In this document: positions 17,061 to 25,577 of the stretch, in pieces
Numbering within the stretch: the first letter of the stretch is position 1
How the letters are laid out: each line of letters starts with the position of its first letter
Assembly: GCA_900540895.1 (NCBI GenBank)
Contig: UQHV01000007.1
Span: forward strand, 32,763-96,762
Direction of reading: 5' to 3'
DNA length: 64,000 nt
Source: an uncultured Collinsella sp.
GTDB lineage: Bacteria > Actinomycetota > Coriobacteriia > Coriobacteriales > Coriobacteriaceae
Translations under genes and position numbers: made by a program
The notes under the pieces: model-generated
Databases searched by the model: none
What the model saw: the letters and a program-made list of their open reading frames with translations, nothing else
What the model was told of the DNA's origin: nothing

Positions 17061-18566
17061 TTAGTGAGCCCAGGGAAAGGCAGAAGCCGCGGCCATGTTC
17101 TTGCGCACGAGCTCGTCGCGCACCTTTGCCAGGCCCTGCTCCATGCCCACCACATAGGTCTGCGGGTACAGGAAGCGCTTGTAGACCGGATCAAGATGGT
17201 CCAGTGCCCAGGTGCAACGCTCGCGTGCGTCCTCAATGCTCTCGCGCGGGGCAACGGCGCTGCCATCGCGCACGATCGGCGCCAGCAGCTCGCGATACTC
17301 AAGCTCGGAAACGTCGGTCACCAGGGCGGCATCGTTCACGGCCACGAGGGTATTGCCACGCGCGGTGCCCTCCCCCGACAGATGATCCTCGTCATAGATC
17401 ATGTCGCAGATCGGGCCGCCAAAGCCGTCGTAATAGCGGCGTACGCGCTGCACGCCCGGGATCGTGCGCTTGTAGGGCTGCTCGGAGAGCTTAACCACCG
17501 GCGTCCACGGGTCCGCCTCGCTCGCACGGCGGGCAGAAAGCTTATACACACCGCCCAGCGCCGGCTGGTCGTAGCAGGTCGCGAGCTTGGTACCCACACC
17601 AAAGCTATCGATGGGCGCGCCCTGGTCGAGCAGCGACTGAATCGTGTACTCGTCCAGATCGTTGGAAACCGAGATCCCCACATAGGGCAAGCCCTCGGCA
17701 TCAAAACGGCCGCGCACATACTTGGAGAGTTTAGCGAGGTCGCCCGAGTCGATGCGAATGGCCGATAGACGCTCGCCCACCGCCTCCATCTCCTTGGCAA
17801 CCGTAATGGCATGCTCGCAGCCCTCGCGCACATCGTAGGTGTCGATGAGCAGCGTACAGTTCTTGGGGCTCGACTTGGCAAAGGCACGGAAGGCCTCGAG
17901 CTCGGAATCGAAGCTCATCACCCAGCTGTGCGCATGCGTGCCAAAGACGGGAATACCGTAGCGGCGCCCGGCGAGCACATTGGACGTAGAGGAACAGCCG
18001 GCAACGTAGCTCGCGCGCGCGACGGCCAGGCCGCCATCGGGACCCTGGGCGCGGCGCAGGCCAAACTCGGCCACGGGACGGCCGTCCGCCGCCAACACCA
18101 CGCGTGCCGTCTTGGTGGCGACGAGCGTCTGGAAGCCGACGATGTTCAGCAGCGCCGTCTCGAGCAGCTGGCACTCCAGCGCCGGCCCGGTGACGCGCAC
18201 CATGGGCTCGCGCGGAAAGACGAGCTCGCCCTCGGGCACGGCGTCAATGTTCACGTGCGCGCGGAAGTTGCGCAGGTAGTCGAGGAATACGGGTTTAAAC
18301 ATCGCACCGCCGGCGGGAGCCTGAAGCGAGGCGAGGTACTCGATGTCCTCGGACGTAAAGCGCAGGTTCTCGACCAGCTCGGGCAGCTCGGCGGTACCGC
18401 ACATGACGGCGTAGGCGCTACCAAAGGGATGGTCGCGGTAAAACGCGGTAAAACAACCCTGCTCATTGGCCTTGCCGCTCTCCCACAGGCCATGGGCCAT
18501 AGTGAGCTCGTACAGATCGGTGAGCATTGCAATGTCGGTGGGATGCGAGATGTCGGTCAAAGCCAT
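17061..18566 (-). CDS. pncB: Nicotinate phosphoribosyltransferase
   Basis: NAD salvage enzyme joining nicotinate and PRPP to form nicotinate mononucleotide, with ATP hydrolysis. The 501-residue length matches bacterial PncB. Landmarks are TDLYELTMAHGLWESG at the N terminus (YELTMA is typical), the EFGLRRAQG loop, the GTHAHSWVM motif with the active-site histidine, and the IRIDSGDLAKLS segment. A GAAAGGT ribosome-binding site precedes the ATG. proB follows on the same strand. Confidence 0.95.
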   Translation of the reverse strand: MALTDISHPTDIAMLTDLYELTMAHGLWESGKANEQGCFTAFYRDHPFGSAYAVMCGTAELPELVENLRFTSEDIEYLASLQAPAGGAMFKPVFLDYLRNFRAHVNIDAVPEGELVFPREPMVRVTGPALECQLLETALLNIVGFQTLVATKTARVVLAADGRPVAEFGLRRAQGPDGGLAVARASYVAGCSSTSNVLAGRRYGIPVFGTHAHSWVMSFDSELEAFRAFAKSSPKNCTLLIDTYDVREGCEHAITVAKEMEAVGERLSAIRIDSGDLAKLSKYVRGRFDAEGLPYVGISVSNDLDEYTIQSLLDQGAPIDSFGVGTKLATCYDQPALGGVYKLSARRASEADPWTPVVKLSEQPYKRTIPGVQRVRRYYDGFGGPICDMIYDEDHLSGEGTARGNTLVAVNDAALVTDVSELEYRELLAPIVRDGSAVAPRESIEDARERCTWALDHLDPVYKRFLYPQTYVVGMEQGLAKVRDELVRKNMAAASAFPWAH

Positions 18567-18649
18567 GGGGCGACCTTTCGGATGCGTTGTGCAGAAGTTG
18601 AGGGTTGGACAAGGCAGAGTGTTCAGGCATGGCGCCCAGCGCGAATCGG

Positions 18650-19108
18650 CTAGAGCAGACCCATACTGGTCAAAATCGTGTAGCCCATAAAGACGACAAA
18701 TGCGACCAAGGCGAGCACGATGATGATTTTTTGAGCCGGAGCCATGCCGGGGATCTCGCCCTCGCCCGTGGGCTCCTTGGAGGTGACCATGCGCTGGGCA
18801 AAGGTCATCTCGTCACGGCTCGGCGTGGGCTCGGCGGGCTTGGGGCGGGCGGCCTTTTTAGGCTGAGGTTTGGCCGCGGCAGGCGCAGGCTTCGCGGCGG
18901 CGGGCTTGGGCGCAGGCGCGGGCGCGGGCTTGGGCGCGGCGTTCGCGGCGGCCTCCTCGGCTTTCGCACGCTCGGCACGCAGGGCAGTCAGCTCCTCACG
19001 CTCGCGACGGGCCTCTTCCTGGGCCTCGCGACGAGCCTTCTCGGCGCGGAGCTCTTCCAACTCGGCGCGCTCCTCGTCGGACAATGGTTGGGACTCAAGC
19101 TCGGCCAT
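18650..19108 (-). CDS. Small tail-anchored, Ala/Pro/Lys-rich protein
   Basis: Unknown protein of 152 residues: an N-terminal charged, probably coiled-coil stretch rich in Glu/Arg/Ala (about 1-55), a low-complexity Ala-Pro-Lys stretch (about 56-95), and a single hydrophobic helix at the extreme C terminus (IIIVLALVAFVVFMGYTIL). This suggests a tail-anchored cytoplasmic protein. I chose the ATG at 19108 (AAAGG upstream); an upstream start at 19144 would lie in the tRNA-Ala terminator. Confidence 0.6.
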   Translation of the reverse strand: MAELESQPLSDEERAELEELRAEKARREAQEEARREREELTALRAERAKAEEAAANAAPKPAPAPAPKPAAAKPAPAAAKPQPKKAARPKPAEPTPSRDEMTFAQRMVTSKEPTGEGEIPGMAPAQKIIIVLALVAFVVFMGYTILTSMGLL

Positions 19109-19130
19109 GGTACAGCCCTTTCTTTCAAAA

Positions 19131-19160
19131 AAAGCCGCCGACACAATGTCAGCGGCTTAT
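19131..19160 (-). terminator. Terminator of tRNA-Ala
   Basis: On the minus strand, AAGCCGCTGACA / TGTCGGCGGCTT is followed by a run of seven T residues, directly downstream of tRNA-Ala and just upstream of the tail-anchored protein gene. Confidence 0.8.
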
Positions 19161-19172
19161 CAAATCCAAGGG

Positions 19173-19245
19173 TGGAGACGAAGGGAGTCGAACCCTCGGC
19201 CTCTGCCATGCGACGGCAGCGCTCTCCCAACTGAGCTACGTCCCC
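19173..19245 (-). tRNA. tRNA-Ala(CGC)
   Basis: Minus-strand cloverleaf: acceptor GGGGACG / CGTCTCC, D arm GCTCAGTTGGGAGAGC, anticodon loop GTCGCAT giving CGC, T arm GGGTTCGACTCCC. The CCA end is not encoded (the next bases are CCC), unlike the two tRNAs at the left end. Confidence 0.94.
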
Positions 19246-19353
19246 AGGACAAGTTGATATTTTACCTACGGCTCGCCAACTGTCAACGCCCAATAACCAG
19301 TCTTTTTAGGACGGGGCCATTTGCCTACCTTTCGAGCAAGCGATCCTCTCGAT

Positions 19354-19382
19354 GATTTTTTAATCCCCGACCCAGAAAAATC
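19354..19382. repeat. AATCCCCG-CCCAGAAAAATC repeat, copy 1
   Basis: A 29-nt unit that can pair at its ends (GATTTTT / AAAAATC), 13 bp past the radical SAM stop codon on the minus strand. A copy with two mismatches is at 32018-32046. A related GGACGGGGCC segment lies nearby in both places (about 19311 and 32083), in opposite orientation. Confidence 0.65.
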
Positions 19383-19395
19383 ATCGGCAAACGCA

Positions 19396-20334
19396 CTACT
19401 TTGCGCTGGTGAGGACACCGGTGGTGTCGAACGCCGGGGTAAAGCTCTCGTCTACCGCGCCGCCCTCTTGCCAGAACATCGTCGTAAAGCCCAGGTCGTC
19501 GGCATGGTCGAGGACCTGCTCGTACTCCTCGCGCGTAACGGCGCGTGCCAGGTCGCCGCCTTGCTCGCGCATGAGCGCATTGGGCGTGTACTGGTTCATG
19601 ACCGAGATCGGCACATCGCCCACCGTCTGCCACACCAGGTCCAGCACGCGACACGAATCGTCCGCATGACCCGGCAGCACCAGATGGCGCACGATCATGC
19701 CGCGCTTCATGAGCCCGTCCTCGTCCACCAGCTCTCCCCCGCGGCGCTCGATCTCGCGCGCCATCTGGGCCAGGCCCGACACAGCCACACGCGGGTAGTC
19801 CTTTATATGGGAGAGCGACTGCGCAAGCCCCGCATCGGCATATTTAAAGTCGGTAAGCCACACATCGACCAGATCGCCGAGCGCCGCCACGGCACTCGCG
19901 CGCTCATAACCGCTCGTGTTGTAGACGATTGGGATGACCAGCCCGCGCGCCCGCGCCGCGGCAATCGCAGCCGGCAGCAGGTGCGCGTAGTGCGTCGCCG
20001 TCACCAAATTAATATTGTTGGCGCCCTGGTCCTGCAGTTCCAACATAATCTCGACCAGACGCTCGGGCGAAATCTCAAGCCCAAAATTGCCCGTCGAAAT
20101 CTCGTGGTTCTGGCAATAGACGCATTTGAGCGAGCAGCCGCTAAAGAAGATCGTGCCCGAACCGGCCTCACCCGAGATAGGAGGCTCCTCCCACATATGA
20201 AGCGCGGCGCGGGCCACCTTGAGCGTGTCGTCGGCACCGCATACGCCGCGCGCGCCCTCATCGCGCGCCGCACCGCAACGGCGCGGACACAAATGGCAGG
20301 CGGGCGAAAAAAGTTCAGTCAACGACGTCGGCAT
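19396..20334 (-). CDS. Radical SAM protein, PflA-activase-like
   Basis: A 312-residue radical SAM enzyme with the 4Fe-4S motif CSLKCVYC (Cx3Cx2C) in FFSGCSLKCVYCQNHE and a second Cys group at the N terminus (CHLCPRRC ... GVCG). That pattern is typical of the uncharacterised COG1313-type group related to pyruvate-formate-lyase activases. It should cleave S-adenosylmethionine to form a 5'-deoxyadenosyl radical; the target is unknown and no glycyl-radical enzyme is nearby. The ATG at 20334 has GGAG 9 nt upstream; a TTG five codons earlier overlaps that ribosome-binding site. Confidence 0.85.
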   Translation of the reverse strand: MPTSLTELFSPACHLCPRRCGAARDEGARGVCGADDTLKVARAALHMWEEPPISGEAGSGTIFFSGCSLKCVYCQNHEISTGNFGLEISPERLVEIMLELQDQGANNINLVTATHYAHLLPAAIAAARARGLVIPIVYNTSGYERASAVAALGDLVDVWLTDFKYADAGLAQSLSHIKDYPRVAVSGLAQMAREIERRGGELVDEDGLMKRGMIVRHLVLPGHADDSCRVLDLVWQTVGDVPISVMNQYTPNALMREQGGDLARAVTREEYEQVLDHADDLGFTTMFWQEGGAVDESFTPAFDTTGVLTSAK

Positions 20335-20471
20335 AAAAACATGCTCCAAAACAACGATTCAGCAGCTCAAACGCAAAAGGACCAACCGCACAGACGGCTC
20401 GAGCCCAAGGCGCCGTAATCGTCCGACACGATTTTTGTAATGTCAAGACTAGAATCCACAAAGTGCCGCTT

Positions 20472-20477
20472 TATGAT
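20472..20477 (+). promoter_or_regulatory. -10 box of the 6S RNA gene
   Basis: TATGAT lies 10 bp before the predicted 6S RNA closing stem. No good -35 hexamer is visible at the expected position, so this is tentative. Confidence 0.4.
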
Positions 20478-20486
20478 GTAGGTATT

Positions 20487-20646
20487 CCGCCCCCCGCGGA
20501 GCAACTGGGTGAACCGTCGCGTTTATTTAGGGAGCCCACACAGTCGTACCTAGTACAGGTATCCTTCGTTGTTAAGGACGCTGGAACAGTCGATGAGGGC
20601 ACCCACCTGTTTTAGGTGGGTTCATTTTCGTAACGTGGGGGGTGGT
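20487..20646 (+). ncRNA. ssrS: Probable 6S RNA
   Basis: A 160-nt segment closes on itself: CCGCCCCCCGCG at the 5' end pairs with CGTGGGGGGTGG at the 3' end (12 bp including G-U). Inside is a long unpaired-looking centre, and on the 3' side the hairpin CACCCACCT-GTTT-TAGGTGGGTTC, which resembles the internal 3'-strand hairpin of 6S RNAs such as E. coli SsrS. T-rich sequence follows (TTTTCTTTT). 6S RNA mimics an open promoter and sequesters RNA polymerase holoenzyme. The call rests on topology and motif memory; a covariance-model search would decide. Confidence 0.6.
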
Positions 20647-20861
20647 TTTCTTTTGCCGAAAATCGCCATCGCAAATCCCGCCAGGATCCCCAAAAGGCAC
20701 CAGGCAGAACCCCACCATCACTCGAATATCTGGTAAGCACGTGATTATCGCCCCGTGCAATTCCTCACACCCTCCTTGGTCGAGTATCATGGGTCAGCTA
20801 TACCCTTTGCGGCGTGGCATCATTTGACCTTTTCCTTCGACGCTTGGCGGTTTATCGATTC

Positions 20862-22061
20862 ATGGCTTCCTCCACGAGCTTCATACCGTACCTTTGCGTG
20901 GCGGTCGTGGCTTTTATCACGACCTTCCTTGCGGTGCCCCTGGTCAAGCGCCTGGCAATCAAGCTCGACGCCGTCGACTATCCTTCCAAGCGCCGCATCA
21001 ACACTAAACCCATCCCGCGCATGGGTGGCGCGGCGGTCTTTTTGGGCCTCGTCGTCGCCTGCATTGTTCAGATCCTAGGCACCTGGTACCTGGGCTGGCC
21101 GCCCGTTTTGGTGCCCCACCCTCGTCTGCACATCAGTTACCCCATCCTTGCGCTTTCTTTTACCGTTATCTTTGCGACCGGCGCGATCGACGACGTCTTC
21201 CAGCTCCAGCCCAAGCAAAAGCTGGCCGGCCAGGTCCTCGCCGCGCTCATCGCCTGCGTAGGCGGCCTAAAAATCGGCGTCATCGTCAACCCGTTTGCCC
21301 CCGGCGAGATTATGCTCGGCTGGCTCGCCTACCCCATTACCGTGGTCTACCTGGTGGCGTTCACCAACATCATCAACCTTATCGACGGCCTTGACGGCCT
21401 GGCGACGGGTATCTGCGGCATCGCATCGTTCACGATGTTCTCGATGGCCGTTCTCTCGGGCCGCATCGATGCCGCCGCGCTCTCCATTGCGCTCTTTGGC
21501 TCGTGCCTCGCCTTCTTGCACTATAACTTCAACCCCGCGAGCATCTTCTTGGGCGACTCGGGGTCGCTGCTGCTGGGCTTTGCGCTGGGCTCCATCTCGC
21601 TGCTCAACGTGAGCCGCACCGCCGCGCTCACCTCGCTCATCATCCCGCTCCTCGTGGCCGGCGTGCCCATCATCGATACGTTTAGCGCCATCGTGCGCCG
21701 CAAGCGCGCCCACATTAGCATTGGACAGGCCGACAAGGGCCACATCCACCACCGCCTCATTCAAGAGGGCTACAACCAAAAGCAAGCCGTACTGCTCATC
21801 TACGCCTGGTGCATACTGCTTTCGGCCGGCGCCGCGGCCATCAATCAGGTCGAGGTCCCCATACGCGTGCTCATCTTTACCGTGCTCGCCATTGGCTCGA
21901 CGGCCTTCGCCAAGCGCCTGCACCTGTTTGAACCCGTGCTACGCCACCATTACAACAGGCGCACGCACGAGGACGAGCTGGTAACCCCCGACGACCCCGC
22001 TTTTAAGCAGGAGGAGCAAGCCGCCGAGGAACGCAAAGAAGAGCGCCACCACGAGCTCTAG
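20862..22061 (+). CDS. WecA/TagO-like undecaprenyl-phosphate sugar-phosphate transferase
   Basis: A polytopic membrane protein (399 residues, about 10-11 hydrophobic segments) of the MraY/WecA family. It carries the family motifs DYPSKRRINTKPIPRMGG after helix 1, GAIDD, NIINLIDGLDGLATG, FLGDSGS and the HIHH segment in ADKGHIHHRLI. It would transfer a HexNAc-1-phosphate from UDP-sugar to undecaprenyl phosphate at the cytoplasmic face, starting a wall polymer or glycan. The C terminus is charged and cytoplasmic. Start is uncertain: the ATG at 20862 suits the family's short N terminus; a GTG at 20814 is in frame. Confidence 0.85.
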   Translation: MASSTSFIPYLCVAVVAFITTFLAVPLVKRLAIKLDAVDYPSKRRINTKPIPRMGGAAVFLGLVVACIVQILGTWYLGWPPVLVPHPRLHISYPILALSFTVIFATGAIDDVFQLQPKQKLAGQVLAALIACVGGLKIGVIVNPFAPGEIMLGWLAYPITVVYLVAFTNIINLIDGLDGLATGICGIASFTMFSMAVLSGRIDAAALSIALFGSCLAFLHYNFNPASIFLGDSGSLLLGFALGSISLLNVSRTAALTSLIIPLLVAGVPIIDTFSAIVRRKRAHISIGQADKGHIHHRLIQEGYNQKQAVLLIYAWCILLSAGAAAINQVEVPIRVLIFTVLAIGSTAFAKRLHLFEPVLRHHYNRRTHEDELVTPDDPAFKQEEQAAEERKEERHHEL

Positions 22062-22198
22062 GACAAGCTGCCGAGGATGTGCCCAGGCACCGTTGGCCAA
22101 GCGCAGCTGCGCCGCACCCATCCCACAAGCCACCCCTCTCCCGCCCCTGTAATAAACGCGTTATCATCTTGAGCCATGAACATACGTTAGGAGCAATC

Positions 22199-23248
22199 AT
22201 GCCAAACGAGAACAGCTACGAAGTCGCGCTGCAAAAGAGCAACGCCATTCGCGAGGGCCTGGCCAAGACGCCCGAGAAGTTCACCATGCTCACCGGCGAC
22301 CGCCCCACCGGCCGCCTGCACCTGGGCCACTACTTCGGCACCCTCAAGGGCCGCGTGGAGCTGCAGAACATGGGCGCCAAGACCAACGTGCTCATCGCCG
22401 ACTACCAGGTCATCACCGACCGCGACACCACCGAGCACATCCAGGACAACGTGTACAACATGGTCATGGACTACCTTGCCTGCGGCATCGACCCCGACAA
22501 GACCATGATCTACGCTCACTCCGCCGTGCCCGCCGCAAACCAGCTCATGCTGCCGTTCCTGTCGCTGGTGTCCGAGGCCGAGCTGGCACGCAACCCCACG
22601 GTCAAGGCCGAGATGGAGGCCTCGGGCCACGAGCTTACCGGCCTTCTACTCACCTACCCGGTGCACCAGGCCTGCGACATTCTGTTCTGCAAGGGCAATG
22701 TGGTGCCCGTCGGTCGCGACCAGCTGCCGCACATCGAGCTCACCCGCACCATTGCACGCCGCTTTAACAACCGTTACGGCAAGGTGTTCCCCGAGGTCGA
22801 CGCGCTTCTGTCCGAGACCCCGCTGCTGCCCGGCCTTGACGGTCGCAAGATGAGCAAGAGCTACGGCAACGCCATCAATATTTCGATGACCGCCGAGGAG
22901 ACAGCCAAGCGCATCAAGAAGAGCCAGACCGACTCCGAGCGCATGATCACGTTTGATCCCGAGAACCGCCCCGGCGTATCCGGCCTGCTTTCGACGGCTG
23001 CCATCTGCACCGGTCGTTCCGAGGTCGAGATTGCCGAGGAGATCGGCATGGGCGGCTCCGGCCAACTCAAGAAGTTCGTGACCGAGGCCGTCAACGAGTA
23101 CTTCGCTCCAATCCGTGAGCGTCGCCAGCGCTACGAGAACGACCTGGATTACGTCAAGGACGTACTGCACGAGGGCAACCGTCGCGCCAACGAGATCGCC
23201 GAGCAAACCCTGGCCGAGGTTCGGGACGCCATGGGCATGGTGTACTAG
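22199..23248 (+). CDS. trpS: Tryptophanyl-tRNA synthetase
   Basis: A 349-residue class I synthetase. It has the HIGH-like HLGH at residues 41-44 within TGDRPTGRLHLGHYFG and the KMSKS loop in LDGRKMSKSYGNA. It charges tRNA-Trp. The start is the ATG at 22199 with TAGGAG 6 nt upstream. I looked for a T-box leader in the 137 bp upstream and saw none. A strong 18-bp hairpin follows the gene. Confidence 0.95.
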   Translation: MPNENSYEVALQKSNAIREGLAKTPEKFTMLTGDRPTGRLHLGHYFGTLKGRVELQNMGAKTNVLIADYQVITDRDTTEHIQDNVYNMVMDYLACGIDPDKTMIYAHSAVPAANQLMLPFLSLVSEAELARNPTVKAEMEASGHELTGLLLTYPVHQACDILFCKGNVVPVGRDQLPHIELTRTIARRFNNRYGKVFPEVDALLSETPLLPGLDGRKMSKSYGNAINISMTAEETAKRIKKSQTDSERMITFDPENRPGVSGLLSTAAICTGRSEVEIAEEIGMGGSGQLKKFVTEAVNEYFAPIRERRQRYENDLDYVKDVLHEGNRRANEIAEQTLAEVRDAMGMVY

Positions 23249-23301
23249 ACAAAGCGCTTTCGCACAACATAGACGGTGAGATTAGATTTCTCCCCGAAAC
23301 A

Positions 23302-23343
23302 GGAACAGGCCCGCTGGCAGTTAGTTGCCAGCGGGCCTGTTCC
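23302..23343. terminator. 18-bp hairpin after trpS
   Basis: GGAACAGGCCCGCTGGCA and its perfect complement flank the 6-nt loop GTTAGT. There is no T run on the plus side, so it may be a terminator or an RNA 3'-end stabiliser. Confidence 0.6.
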
Positions 23344-23527
23344 CGAAGTACACCGTTGAATCGCACAGAGGGGAGGAATGCGAATCAAACTCAACAGGGC
23401 AGGCTTTTTCATCGCCTATTGCCTGCTCCGTTGCTGAAACCAATATAGTTCACCGTGGTTTACTTTCTAGCGTCAATATGCGCCGCCATACCTTCTCCAT
23501 AAGTTAGCTCCGGTAAACCTGCAACGG

Positions 23528-23568
23528 AAAACCACCACAAAGGGGACAGGCACCTTTGTGGTGGTTTT
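23528..23568. repeat. ACCACCACAAAGG hairpin repeat, copy 3
   Basis: AAAACCACCACAAAGG / CCTTTGTGGTGGTTTT with loop GGACAGGCA. It lies between convergent trpS and the MGMT-like gene, 17 bp past the latter's stop codon. Confidence 0.85.
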
Positions 23569-23584
23569 GGCCACGGCAGAGCAG

Positions 23585-23905
23585 TTAGAGCCCTACTGGC
23601 CAGCGACAGGCGGCCAAGTCGACGTGCATGGGATCGGTAAACGTCACGCCCTCCCCCATTAAGAGCTCACGCTGAGCATCGGGGCCGCCAAAAGCAAAAC
23701 CCTCGCATATGCGCCCGTCGGCAAACACCACACGATGGCAGGGAATCTGACCAGGGCGCGGATTGCTGTGCAGCGCATACCCCACGTACCGCGCACATCG
23801 TGGACGACCGGCAAGCAGCGCCACCTGACCATACGTGGCGACCATCCCCTCGGGAATCTGCTCGACCACCTCGTACACACGCTCAAAAAAGCCCTCAGAT
23901 GCCAT
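23585..23905 (-). CDS. MGMT-family DNA alkyltransferase-like protein
   Basis: A 106-residue protein equal to the C-terminal DNA-binding/active-site domain of O6-methylguanine-DNA methyltransferases. It has a helix-turn-helix with YGQVALLAGRPRCARYVG and the IPCHRVV motif, so the alkyl-acceptor cysteine is kept. Alkyltransferase-like proteins of this size usually have Trp or Ala instead of Cys and only bind lesions; this one could still accept an alkyl group, but it lacks the N-terminal domain. It is likely downstream of degV and marR on the same strand. Confidence 0.82.
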   Translation of the reverse strand: MASEGFFERVYEVVEQIPEGMVATYGQVALLAGRPRCARYVGYALHSNPRPGQIPCHRVVFADGRICEGFAFGGPDAQRELLMGEGVTFTDPMHVDLAACRWPVGL

Positions 23906-23935
23906 CGCATGCTCCTTTCAACCGGAACCAGCATA

Positions 23936-23975
23936 AACCACCACAAAGGTGCCTGTCCCCTTTGTGGTGGTTTTG
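23936..23975. repeat. ACCACCACAAAGG hairpin repeat, copy 4 (inverted loop)
   Basis: AAACCACCACAAAGG / CCTTTGTGGTGGTTTT with loop TGCCTGTCC, the complement of the loop in copies 1-3. It is 9 bp past the degV stop codon on the minus strand. Confidence 0.85.
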
Positions 23976-23984
23976 ACCGGATAG

Positions 23985-24839
23985 TTAGTTGGCGGGGCGG
24001 AAGAAGGCTACGGCTACGGCGCCGGGACCCACGTGGGTGCCGATGGTGGCGCCAATGGTGTGGATGGGCAGCTCGTTCTCGGCATGGCCGGCCCACAGCG
24101 CGGCGCTGTCCTCGATATACTTCTTGAGCACCGCGTCCGAAAGACCCGTATAACCAAGCGCCAGCGGCATGGAGAAGTCGACGCCGCCCGCCTGTTCGAC
24201 CTTCTGGTTCAACAGGTTTCGACCGTTTTTGGAACCGCGCGCCTTGCCCAACTGCACGATGAGGCCGTCCTCGGCGGCCACGACCGGCTTCACGTTGAGC
24301 AGCGTACCCACAGCGCCCGCCGCAGCAGACAGGCGGCCGCCGCGCACCAGGTATTCCAGCGTCTCGAGCAGGCCGATAACCACCACGCGGTCGCGCACGG
24401 CCTCGACCGCCGTCGCGATCTGGGCCGCACTACGGCCCTCGTCCACCAGGCGCAGCGCATATTCGACCAGCACGCGCTCGCCCAAGGTGACGTTATTGCT
24501 GTCTACCACGTACACGTCGCCGCCCGGCGCCTCGGCAAGTGCCGTACGAGCGCTCTGATTGGTGCCCGAAAGCTTGGCGCCCACGGTAATAATCACCGCC
24601 TCGTCGCCGGCCTCACGCGCCTCAGCAATCGCCTGCGAAAAGGCGTACGGGTTGACCTGGCCGGTCTTCGGCAGCTCGTCGCGCTCCACGAGCATCTCGT
24701 AAAAGCGCTGGTGATCGATGTCGACGCCATCCATGTACACGTCGGAGCCAAAGGTGACGGACAGCGGCAGAACACGCAGAGCGGGGTGCTCAGCCGGCGT
24801 CATATCGCTCGCGGAATCGGTAATAATACGAATGGACAT
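23985..24839 (-). CDS. DegV family fatty-acid-binding protein
   Basis: A 284-residue DegV-fold protein starting MSIRIITDSASDMTP, with the conserved IITVGAKLSGTNQSA ligand-binding segment and GTHVGPGAVAVAF near the C terminus. DegV/FakB proteins bind a fatty acid and present it to the FakA kinase; FakA is not in this window. The ATG at 24839 has AAAGGA 7 nt upstream; the frame continues to 24944 without a ribosome-binding site. The MarR-type regulator 119 bp upstream on the same strand may control it. A second DegV is at 62726-63586. Confidence 0.88.
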   Translation of the reverse strand: MSIRIITDSASDMTPAEHPALRVLPLSVTFGSDVYMDGVDIDHQRFYEMLVERDELPKTGQVNPYAFSQAIAEAREAGDEAVIITVGAKLSGTNQSARTALAEAPGGDVYVVDSNNVTLGERVLVEYALRLVDEGRSAAQIATAVEAVRDRVVVIGLLETLEYLVRGGRLSAAAGAVGTLLNVKPVVAAEDGLIVQLGKARGSKNGRNLLNQKVEQAGGVDFSMPLALGYTGLSDAVLKKYIEDSAALWAGHAENELPIHTIGATIGTHVGPGAVAVAFFRPAN

Positions 24840-24958
24840 AGCAAATCCTTTCTTGCGCAGACCTCGCGCGGGGAATTTTGACAGCAATGCCCCTGCACGG
24901 TAGACGCGCTCAAACGGGACGATGCAGTTGTTAATGGGAAGCAAATGCCTTGGCGGTC

Positions 24959-25408
24959 TTAGATCTCACGCAGGGTGTTGAGAATCGTACGCAGCGACGC
25001 GTACATCTGCTCGCGCTGCTCCACGCCCATGGCCTTACCGGTGGTGTCGAGCACTTCGCGAATGATGCGATCGGCCTCGCTCATGCTCTCGCCGCCCAGG
25101 GCAGTCAGGCGCACCGGGGCACGGTACTTGACGGCCGCATCACCCGAATCATCGACCTCGACGTAGCCGCCCTCCTCCAGGTGTGCCAGTGTGCGCGAAA
25201 CGGCGGCACGGGTAACGCCGGCCATGCGGGCGAGGTCGGCGCCAGTCAGGCCGTCCTTGCTGCGCTCGAGATAGTACAGGCACATGACGTCGGAGCCCTT
25301 GAGGCCCAGCCTTGCACCTTCGGACGTCTTGATGCGCTGAATCTCCTTGTAGAGGCCGCTGATCAGTCCGACAAAGTCCTCAAAACGTGTCTCGTCGTTC
25401 CACTGCAT
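24959..25408 (-). CDS. MarR-family transcriptional regulator
   Basis: A 149-residue winged-helix regulator: dimerisation helices at both ends, the recognition helix within LTGADLARMAGVTRAAVSRTLAHLEEGGYV, and a beta-wing containing DDSGDAAVKYRAPVRLT. The ATG at 25408 is preceded by AAAGGTGG; a GTG four codons earlier overlaps it. Because it is immediately upstream of degV on the same strand, a role in lipid or envelope control is possible, but no operator palindrome is obvious. Confidence 0.85.
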   Translation of the reverse strand: MQWNDETRFEDFVGLISGLYKEIQRIKTSEGARLGLKGSDVMCLYYLERSKDGLTGADLARMAGVTRAAVSRTLAHLEEGGYVEVDDSGDAAVKYRAPVRLTALGGESMSEADRIIREVLDTTGKAMGVEQREQMYASLRTILNTLREI

Positions 25409-25510
25409 GGTGACGACCACCTTTCGCTTACATGATGCTAACGGGTAAACATCTTAGCCGCATGTCCGAACCCCCGTACCCAAATATCCCAATTGTTAAC
25501 CCATCAACAT

Positions 25511-25550
25511 AAAAACCACCACAAAGGGGACAGGCACCTTTGTGGTGGCT
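25511..25550. repeat. ACCACCACAAAGG hairpin repeat, copy 5
   Basis: AAAAACCACCACAAAGG / CCTTTGTGGTGG with loop GGACAGGCA, 28 bp past the B3/B4 gene stop. On the minus strand the hairpin is followed by five T residues, as in a terminator. Confidence 0.85.
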
Positions 25551-25577
25551 TGGGGCATCAATAGATTCTAGGCGCCG

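Noticed and set aside
22062..22198. Possible T-box leader before trpS
   Set aside because: No T-box sequence, specifier loop or terminator/antiterminator pair could be found in 137 bp.
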